Assembly (NCBI RefSeq): GCF_954871325.1
Contig: NC_088776.1
Location: 18,600,052-18,664,051 of the forward strand
Source of the DNA: Gordionus sp. m RMFG-2023
Lineage: Eukaryota > Nematomorpha > Gordioida > Chordodea > Parachordodidae
Direction of reading: 5' to 3'
Length of the DNA: 64,000 nucleotides
Shown: positions 48,751 to 64,000 of the stretch, one piece after another
How positions within the stretch are numbered: the first letter of the stretch is position 1
Layout: each line of letters begins with the position of its first letter
Program-made: the position numbers and the translations under genes
Notes under the pieces: generated by a model
Seen by the model: only the letters and a program-made list of their open reading frames with translations
Told to the model about the DNA's origin: nothing
Databases searched by the model: none

Positions 48751-48886
48751 GGAAGCAATTAAAAAAAATTTATTTTTAGTTCAAGAAGATATTAAGTAGT
48801 CATTAAAAAAAATATTTTTTCAGAGGGCTATTCAAATTTTTCAGAGGGCTCGAGCCCATGCGCGCCAATCCCTAGCGACGCCACTG
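48751..48886. mobile_element. right end of a hAT element (CAGTGGCGTCGCTAGGG)
   Basis: Ends with the complement of CAGTGGCGTCGCTAGGG, a classical hAT terminus. AGGAAGCAATTAAAAAAAAT at its inner side resembles the sequence just inside the left end of the hAT at 28437. The partner end was not found. Confidence 0.55.
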
Positions 48887-49789
48887 TCCCCTTTATTTTC
48901 TTCTTTTATTTTTATAAAAATGCCATATCCTCACCATCTCGCGGTAGAAGTTACTGTATCTAACTATTATATCGCCTAGAATAAGCAGTGTCAGATTATA
49001 GAAAGATTGTTATTTATAGGTGTAATAAATTAAACCTTTATTGGCACTATTTATAAATTATATATGCTGCAAAATTAGATTTTAAAAAATAATTTATAAA
49101 TTTAGAATTTTTTGTTAAAGGTTAGCAAAGAACTTGGTGTACAATAGGTGCAGCCAGGATTATTCCATGGGCATAAAATATTTTTACTATTAAAATATGA
49201 ATTCTATCAATAGCTCCTTGGTGTTGGTTGGAATTGGAAATACTAATTTAAGATTTATGCCAATGTTTATGAATTTCCTATTCAAGATACTTGGTAGTAT
49301 AAAAAATCAAATAGAATGGTAATCTAGAAATGAGGTTGACCAAATATTTGTAGGAATAAATTCAGAAATTTATGCTAATAATTAATTCATTTAAGTGTTT
49401 TAACCTATTTGGTGGATAGTTTTTAAAATAACATTATTGGCAAATATTATATATCATTGTATATTTTAACATAGTTAAAGCCTGATTAGTAATTATTAAT
49501 ATATAAATCAATTTGGTATCAATTAAATAGACAACTATTAGATAATGTTTAAAAAATTATGTTGACCAAACTTGTAGAAACAATAATTATGAATACAAAT
49601 AGTGGGGCTTCGGGAATTTATTGAGGTGGGGGGGGGGGATTTATATATTTTTTTACTATTAATGTAATCAGTATAAAAACAATGTGGCCAAAAAGCAACA
49701 AAAAGCATTTATTTTGAAAATTTTGTCAATAATGCTTAATTGTATATTATTCGTTTGGTAGGTGGCATTAGCAAAATAATAGAAAATTT
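48887..49789. other. intergenic, nothing recognised
   Basis: AT-rich, with a G-tract at about 49628-49638. No gene, inverted end pair or RNA. Confidence 0.4.
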
Positions 49790-50315
49790 TAGTGACGAAG
49801 CTTCCATAGAAGCAATGGAAGCAATGCTTCCCTTGAAATTATTTTCTACAAAATTCTCAAAAAAACTTAAGATAATTTTTATAGTATGATAGGAAAAACT
49901 AATGTGACTTAGTTAAAAAAAGTTAAAATAATTTTTATAACGTTGAAAATATTAATATTATTTTTACTATGTTAAGAAAAATTTATTATTTTTACTTCGT
50001 TAAAAAATAAATATTATTTTTATTACGTTAAAAAATTTATTATTATATTTAAATAAATATATATGAGGGAAGCAAATTTAATATTTTTTATTTTTTTCAA
50101 TACATAAAGAAAAAATAATGCAAATGTATTGTAATTTTACGTTTAAAAATAAGAATTGGAGAAGCAAATAAAAAAATGCATTATTTTTTTAATACGTAAA
50201 AGAGATATATATTATATTTTTTTCCTTACATTTTTTAAATATATTTTTTCTTTTTTAAAAGCATCAATTAATGTTTAATAATTATATTATTGAAAATTTA
50301 TTAAGATTGTAGGAA
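49790..50315. repeat. inverted copy of the right end of the 28437 hAT family
   Basis: Starts TAGTGACGAAGC and follows, as the complement, the sequence 30091 down to about 29610, including the AACGTTATAAAAATTAT-type units, the GGGAAGCAAATTTAAT block and ATTAATGTTTAATAATT. No second end; a truncated copy. Confidence 0.65.
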
Positions 50316-50324
50316 TTGTATAAA

Positions 50325-50560
50325 AAATATCTGTATCTATATTTATCTATTTTAGATGTAGCTGTATCTATTTATAGATACTTTTTAGTTTTTAAGATAC
50401 ATTATACTTTTATTTAACGCTTTTTATCTAAAAAATAAATTAAGCGCAAATTTTATCTCATATGTATGAGCATATAATTTAAATAAATATATATTATAAA
50501 AATATTAAGACTAATATAATAAAAAATATATATAAATTAAAAGTTAAATATAAAAAAAGA
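50325..50560. repeat. fragment of the 13763 hAT family end
   Basis: Contains GTATCTATTTATAGATAC, then TTTTATTTAACGCTTTTTAT and CATATGTATGAGCATATAA, in the order seen at 13830-13960 inside the nested hAT. The terminal CAGAGTTGTTAAA is missing. Confidence 0.6.
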
Positions 50561-50856
50561 TACATATTATTTTTTTGCCATTCATATCTATAGATATTCA
50601 AATTGTGAAGGATATTTTTTATCATGCAAAAGAATTTATAAATACTTACTTAGCCATGACGCCTATTAATTATAAACACTACCATTGATGCACAAAATTA
50701 ATTTAAGTAAATAAATTAATTTAGAATTTAAAATAATTTTATAGATATTCTGCTAACTTTTAGTAAATAAATTATTTTTTTTACATTTTAAATCTATTTT
50801 TGATTTCAATTGAAAAAAACTTATTAAAAAATTTATAATCTAGTAACAAATACTCC

Positions 50857-51259
50857 CTCCACACTGGAACCTACCGGTCTTAGCTCCGATAATCAAACCA
50901 GACCGGATGGTTTGACGTTAGTCCCTTGGAACCAAGGTTTACCTCTCGCTTGGGACTATACCTGCGTTGATCGTTTTGCCAGATCTTTTTCTGCCAACTC
51001 CATCTCAAAAGCGGAGAATACAAAAACAAATAAATATTGCCACCTTAATAATATTTTATTCGCTCCGGTAGTCTCAGACACCTGTGGATCATTCGGACCC
51101 CAAGCATTAAAATTATTCAAAACAATAGGGCAAAGGTTACGATTAATCACAGGTGATCCGAAAGAAGGTTTCTACCTCCGCCAAAGGATTTCAATCGAAA
51201 TCTGCCGTTCAAACTGTATATCCATTCATGGGTCATTAAGCCCCGTGGACCACACCTAA
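50857..51259 (+). pseudogene. LINE C-terminal domain fragment (nuclease-like tail), open frame
   Basis: A single open frame runs from about 50857 (LEPTGLSSDNQTRPDG) through LTLVPWNQGLPLAWDYTCVD, KYCHLNNILFAPVVSDTCG, ALKLFKTIGQRL and FYLRQRISIEICRSN to a stop at 51257-51259. This domain is familiar as the C-terminal tail of non-LTR retrotransposons in many invertebrates; the WD.TC.D and F.PV..DT.G pattern suggests a PD-(D/E)XK-type nuclease fold. No reverse transcriptase is attached: typical 5' truncation. A pyrimidine-rich tract follows the stop. An older copy is at 6190-6510. The open frame suggests a recent insertion. Confidence 0.75.
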
Positions 51260-51784
51260 TTAGATATCCCTCTTTTTTTCTTCTTTTTTTAAAATAATTT
51301 TTTAATTTTTTTTTCTTCTTAATTTCCCTTCTTTTAATTATATTTTTTATATTGATTTTTTTGTTTTTAATATATATTTTTAATTCAATAGTGTATATAA
51401 ATGTTCATGTTCATGTTTTAATTTTTTTACCGAATAAAGTTTATTAACTGAAAAAAAAAAATTTTTCTATAATACAGTACTTGATCCTTTTACACAACAA
51501 AGACGAATTCGACTTATTTATATATTTTAAATTTTTTCTGGTTTGACAAAATAAAAATAAAAAAAATTTTCGATTGCATCCCTAGTAGTAAACTTGATGC
51601 TTTGTCAAGACAAAATTGCATCATGATATAGAATGAAAAATATAGAAGAACTAAATACTTTTTTTAAGCTAATACAATCAAATTTGAGAACCACAAAAAA
51701 GAAGTCGAGTTATTAACAAAATGAAAATTAGACTCAAGCCTTAAATGTGATTTGAGGCAAGTTTTTAGAAATACTAATTCCGAA
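51260..51784. other. AT-rich spacer
   Basis: No gene or repeat recognised between the LINE tail and the hAT target-site duplication. Confidence 0.4.
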
Positions 51785-51792
51785 ACTATTGC

Positions 51793-54304
51793 CAGTGACC
51801 CCTACACTTTTTGAGGGATAGAAGCAGAATACCCCCCTAAAGTACCCCCCCCCCCCCATTGTAAATTGTTTTTTGACACCAATAAATTTCAAAAATAATT
51901 TTCAATATTTATTATAATATAAATATAATGTAAAAAATATATGCTTTAAAAATATTATTTTTAAATTAATAATTTAGATAAATTAGGGGAAGAGAAAGCA
52001 AAAGAATTTATAATTTCATCAATATTTAATTGTTTAAATAAATTATTTTCCATTGATAAAATGGTTAAATTATTAAGAAATGGATCTTTCATGACACTAC
52101 GAAGTCTTGTTTTAATTAGTTTAATTTTACTCATGACCCTTTCGGCAGTACATGATGTAGTAGGAATAGTTAATAAATATTTATATAAAATTGTTAAATT
52201 TGGGAAAGCAGAAAAATTTATAAGCAGACTATAAGGTAAAATAAATGAATAGTTTCTCCAGTCTGAATCATTCATCTCAGAATTATTATCATCATCAGAA
52301 GAAGCTAAATAATGTATTAGTAAAAATATTTTAATTAAATAAATTTACAATTCTCAGAATCTGACAAATCTTCTTTAACCTCTAGGTCACGAGTAATAAT
52401 TACGTCCCCCGTTTTAGCCATTTTATAAATATTTCTAAACATCAACATTTCCTCAAAAACTTGACTTGTATTTAATTTATAAAATTCACATATATCCTTG
52501 ATATCATCTTTAACAATTGCCTTTTTCGCCATTCCCTTTGGGGTAAAAAATGATGTTTGACTCAAAAATTTTATCGATTCATCGTTAAATCTTTCACTAA
52601 ACTGCATAATAATTAAATCAAGTGCAGCATAAAACACACTGATTTTAAAGCTAAAATAAAATATTATATTTAATGATGAAAGTATATATATATATATCTC
52701 TCCTTTTTGGATTGTAATGTTTGAAGTCTTGAACTTTCAAAATCAAAAGGTAAATTTCTCTTCTTCATAAAATCTTGGGCCTTTGAAAAGACATCCAAAA
52801 ATTCAGTGTTATTATCTATTTTAGGATTATAAAATAATAAAAGATAATAATTTAAATTATACTTCTCATATTAATCAGGCAATCTTTTACCAATTGAATT
52901 TGATTTATTGTAAACCCTATATCCTTCGAAATGGTTTGCAATTTTGTACAAGCCAAGCTTGTTAGCAACAATATTTTATCCAAAACACATAGTGATAAAA
53001 TAAAATCAAATTTTTCTATTCTATAGACTATAGCACTAGCCATAGTGGAAGTGGCAGGATCTTCAGAATCCTTTAAATTTGCCAAAGCTGCCCTCAAAGC
53101 ATCATAAAGTAGGAAAAAAATTACAATCGCCTTATATGATGTTAGCCAGCTTCTATAAATATAAAATAAACATTATATATCGAAACAATTAAGATAATAT
53201 TACCGAGTGGTATTCTTGATGCGTAAAAATCTATGTGATTTTGTCAGTAAATCACTCTGACATGTTTTGAGTACTTCATATCTTTTAACACCATTAAAAT
53301 ATACGTAAATTTCGTTTAATATTCCCAAGACATTTCGCAGCTCTTTTACTGATTGGCATAATTGAACAACTATTAAATTTAATCGATGACAATAGCACCA
53401 AATAAAAGCTGCCTTTGGCGCCTCCGCTCTAATCAAAGCCTGCACTCCATTAATTCTTCCACTCATGTTTGAGGCGCCATCATAGCTTTGCCCCACTAGG
53501 AATTCGAGGGGTAGATTCATGGAGCCAAGCTTGGATATTATATTCTTTTTAATATCGAGGTCCGTTGTATTTCCCGTACAATAAATGTCTATCAGCCTTT
53601 CAACGGGCTTAGGTGTCTCGCTATTTTCACTCACTATCAAAGCTATTGCTTCTGATTTCGATACATCATATGTGCCATCAACTATAATTGAATAGCACCT
53701 GTTGAATACAATCTCCTTTTGAATTTTTTTTATAACCATATTTTTCATGGTTTCAATAAGAATATTTATGTTATTATATGATAACAGATTTGAATATAAT
53801 TTAGATTTTAATCCCTTAATTTTTTTCTCACTTCTTCTTTCTTCATTATCTTTTATATACATTTTAAGAACAGGCTCAGAATCTGCAATAAGTTTAATAA
53901 GGCTCATCATATTGCCATCTTGTTGCCTGTTCCCCCAGAAGGCTTGATTGCGAGATAAGCATTTATATTTTTTTTGGTTAATATTTTTGGGCATATTTTG
54001 ACAATGATCTAAAAATTATAAATGATTATATATAAGATTTAATATTTAAATTTTTACTATTCACTTTGATAAAATTTTAATTTTGCGTCAAATCTTGAAA
54101 GTGGAAAAATAATTTTATGATAAAAAATATCTTATAACAAACTAATTTGCTAAACATCGACCATAAATATTTTTTAAAAAAAAAAATAAAAAAATTATTT
54201 TTAAAAAATTTTAAAATAAAAAATTTAAAAAAAAAGTACCCCCATAGAAATTTATAGAAGCAGTTGCTTCGGACCCCCCCCCCCCCCCGTTGTAGGGGTC
54301 ACTG
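51793..54304 (-). mobile_element. full-length ZMYM1-like hAT transposon, exact 8-bp TSD
   Basis: Ends are CAGTGACCCCTACA on the left and its exact complement on the right; ACTATTGC flanks both exactly (51785-51792, 54305-54312). Homopolymer C-tracts lie inside both ends (51846-51859 and about 54273-54288), and AGTACCCCC words are mirrored further in. The only gene is a spliced transposase on the minus strand. Of all the elements in the window this has the most complete set of parts and the fewest coding defects. Confidence 0.92.
51961..54011 (-). CDS. spliced hAT transposase (ZMYM1-like, DUF4371 and dimerisation domains)
   Basis: Minus-strand exons by eye: about 54011-53204, 53152-52863, 52815-about 52716, 52650-52349 and 52304-51961. 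Three introns (51, 47 and 44 bp) have GT-AG ends and keep the frame. The first exon reads LSRNQAFWGN, IIVDGTYDVSKSEAIAL (first catalytic Asp), GQSYDGASNMSGRINGVQAL (second Asp) and AAFIWCYCHRLNLIV. The last exon ends with FPNLTILYKYLLTIPTTSCT, AERVMSKIKLIKTRL and LSMENNL, the dimerisation domain. Two reservations: no N-terminal zinc finger was found upstream of 54011, and at about 52716 the expected donor lies in a TA microsatellite where I see no GT. It could be a domesticated host gene, but the exact TIRs and TSD say transposon. Confidence 0.8.
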
Positions 54305-54312
54305 ACTATTGC

Positions 54313-54936
54313 CAACTACCAAACCAAAATTATTCTTTATTATATTTTATTGTTTTATTCTGTTTAAAAATGAATTAAAAAGGAGAATATTATTTTTCAA
54401 ACTAGAAAAAAATTGTAAAAATTGGCAGCAAGCCAGAAGAAAAATATAGATGTACCAAATAGCTGGTTTGCGTTAATGTTTAGTGCCTTACTTATTAATT
54501 CATCAATTAATTTCGCCAGCCAAATGATAACTGAATTACAAACCAAAGTATAATACACGCCTTAAGGGTAGTCAGCCAAAATTTTAGATATATTAACTCT
54601 TATATAAATAATTAGTGCGTATTTAGTATATCTTAGGGCTTTAACCTGGACTTTTTAAGAAATACATATTATTAGAAAAATATAAAATAATTGCCTAGAT
54701 TAGCATCATGCTAGAAGAAAAATTATGAAGCACTAAATAGAGTGCCCCAATATGTAATGCTTGATTTGTATATATTAATCCATAAATCAGTTTTTATTGT
54801 AAATAAAAAGAAAGAAGTTTGCGATCACTATGAATTTAAGGTAATAGACCAATCATTAAAATAGATGAAACTTTTACGATAAAGTCTCTTACGATCAATG
54901 GCACCTAAATCATAATTTCACGTGTATTTCGTAAAA
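54313..54936. other. upstream region of the thiolase gene
   Basis: AT-rich with no TATA box or promoter element that stands out from the background. The in-frame stop at 54913-54915 limits the thiolase start to the ATG at 54937. Confidence 0.4.
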
Positions 54937-62300
<7,364 letters not shown>

Positions 62301-62553
62301 AAAGAACAAAAAAAAAATATTGCTCAATTTAATTTCTTAAATCGTTTTTTTTAAATTTTAATCATTATGTTTAAAATTAAAATAATCATGTCAAAAATTT
62401 ATTAAATTTAAATAATTAAGGCTTTATACATTTATTTTATTATAGCAAATTTTAATTTATATGTTGATTGTGAAATATTGTTTTTTACTATGTGTGTGAT
62501 TAAAGTAAAATAGAATATTTAAATTTTAGAACACATTATTTATACAAAATTGT

Positions 62554-63174
62554 TAGTGTTGGTATTTACTTTTCAAAAATAAATAGTTACATTAATAAGT
62601 TACCTTGTTCAAAACATAATTTTACAGTTACTCAGATCTAGTTATATTATATTTACCTTAATTTTTTCAAAAAATGATGTAATTATATACCTTTGCATTC
62701 AGCTAAAAGAAGAAATAATCATATTTTTATTCTATATAATTATTATTTATCATTTAAAAACAAATTCTAATTTATATTATATCTTATAAATTATTATTTT
62801 TATTTATAGATTTTTGTTATGGAGATTTTATTTACAAGATATGAACAGGATTTATTTATTATAATATATTAAATTGTAATGACCATTAAATTTGCAAAAT
62901 ATACCTTAGGTTTGATAAACTTAAAATTAAATGGTTTTTTAAAATTCTTTAATTAAAAAGTTTCTTATAAAATTTTAAACTCAATTCTACAAAATTTTGA
63001 AGGATTAGCAGGAAAGAATAATATATTTATTTTAAACCTTACTTAAAGTATCGTATTTATAAAAATAATTAACTTATTTTTTAAGATATAATGGAATAAC
63101 AATTTTAAATGTAAATAGATATATTTATAATACCCCAAAATTAATAAGTAAGTTCCTCAAGATTGGCAACACTA
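62554..63174. mobile_element. possible hAT element downstream of the thiolase gene
   Basis: Starts TAGTGTTGGTATTTAC and ends with the complement of TAGTGTTGCC; flanks AAAATTGT and TAAATTAT match at 6 of 8. Near the left end AGTTAC words recall the 4717 family. The inverted match covers only about 8 bp, so this is tentative. Confidence 0.4.
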
Positions 63175-63464
63175 TAAATTATTAATATAGCATTTTATTC
63201 CATCGGACTGAATAATAAAGTTTGGTCTAATTAATTGCATGAGTTATTCCATAATTACAACACCTTTTTTTTAATTAGTAGTTAATTTAATCTTAAGAAG
63301 TTAGTGATTATATTTAATTGCATTTTTTCAGACATGTAATTAAAAATTAACAGTTATAATTCCTTTCTTATTTAATCTTTATGAAAAACGCTTAATATGT
63401 AATCATTCATTCATATTTAAAACATCAATAATTGCAAAATTTTGTTCATATTTTTTAGGGAAAC

Positions 63465-63548
63465 ATGAGTGATTCTGAATCTTTTACCTTGGATTCTGAC
63501 GATAACTCAATATGCTCTTCAAATACAACTTACATTCAGTATCAGTAG
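63465..63548 (+). CDS. possible first coding exon of another gene (acidic, Ser-rich)
   Basis: A 27-codon frame (MSDSESFTLDSDDNSICSSN then TTYIQYQ) starts six bases after a TTTTTTAG that looks like a splice acceptor. Such an acidic Ser/Asp start is common in nuclear proteins but not diagnostic. It could end at its stop or splice out earlier at a GTATCA (63537). A possible partner exon is at 63917-63998. No family recognised. Confidence 0.3.
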   Translation: MSDSESFTLDSDDNSICSSNTTYIQYQ

Positions 63549-63998
63549 AAGGTCAATATTCAATCCAATTTTTTTTAAAATGTAAAATCACAAGCACTTC
63601 TTATGCTTCTAGTAAAGGGCCACAACAAACCACTAGTAATTTCCTAAAACATGAAGGATATTAAAATATGAACTTTTTGCCTTTAATCTTGTTCATTTAG
63701 GAAAAACATCCTCCTATCAACACAATTTGATCATTAAAATATTTTTTTTTTACATTATTATATTTTCCCTATGTCATATAATAATTTTATTGGTAAACCC
63801 CTTATAAATGTATCCTGCACCCCTAAACCCCCTCCCCCTTGTATGCATATGATGCCCCCTAAAAATGAGAGTAAATAGTCCCCTCCTCTCACTTTCGACA
63901 TCCCATAGAGTAGGCGGCGGCTTATTCAGCGCATCATGAACGCCGATAGAATTTACAAAGCCGCTGTTACCGATTTCGGCGCACAGATATATCTATGA
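63549..63998 (+). other. right-edge region with a GC-richer open stretch
   Basis: 63549-63880 is AT-rich with several CCCC words. From about 63890 the base composition shifts, and 63917-63998 reads RRLIQRIMNADRIYKAAVTD then FGAQIYL and a stop. The codons look protein-like and it follows an AG at 63914-63915 that could be a splice acceptor. I do not recognise the protein. Confidence 0.3.
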
Positions 63999-64000
63999 CA

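Overview
The window is animal-like nuclear DNA: very AT-rich, with two spliced host genes and a dense load of transposable elements (RTE-like LINEs, many hAT transposons, Tc1/mariner, Merlin and one LTR-retrotransposon fossil). Nothing bacterial is visible: no operons, Shine-Dalgarno sites or CRISPR. I cannot name the species. The first four introns of one gene are only 39-43 bp while its later introns run to 3.8 kb, a size gradient known from flatworms such as schistosomes; this is a hint, not an identification.

Host genes, both on the + strand. (1) 18262-22948: a six-exon short-chain dehydrogenase/reductase (298 aa), closest in architecture to 11-beta-hydroxysteroid dehydrogenase 1, with an N-terminal membrane anchor and the Asn-Ser-Tyr-Lys tetrad. 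(2) 54937-62300: a ten-exon cytosolic-type acetyl-CoA acetyltransferase (408 aa, ACAT2-like) with all catalytic residues. Both models stay in frame across every GT-AG junction. A possible start exon of a third gene lies at 63465, and an open GC-richer patch at the right edge.

Layout. 1-1620: decayed LINE. 4190-8230: irregular satellite-like repeat interrupted by a 2.1-kb hAT (which holds a smaller hAT and an old LINE tail), then a fold-back element. 8340-12700: a Tc1-like transposase gene split in two by a 3.5-kb hAT composite. 13009-16915: a BED-finger hAT transposase gene interrupted by a second hAT. 18262-22948: the SDR gene with three hAT-like MITEs in its introns. 25631-27356: a second copy of the composite hAT. 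28437-30091: internally deleted ZMYM1-like hAT. 31020-35750: two related LINEs tail to tail. 36779-39945: a nearly full LINE with a tRNA-like sequence at its 5' side. 40800-43574: LTR-retrotransposon fossil. 44453-51259: fragments (FLYWCH-like, Merlin, hAT ends, LINE tail). 51793-54304: a full-length hAT with a spliced transposase gene. 54937-62300: the thiolase gene, whose introns host a hAT-within-hAT and a MITE.

The strongest evidence is structural: eight insertions carry exact 8-bp target-site duplications, the hAT hallmark, and a further three carry 6/8 or 7/8 copies. They give a relative-age stratigraphy (element in element in gene). I found no clear candidate for a wholly new cellular system. 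The most notable items are the full-length spliced hAT, the composite hAT that carries another hAT at the same place in two copies, the free-standing LINE C-terminal nuclease-like domain, and the SDR with an Asp at the cofactor-selecting position.
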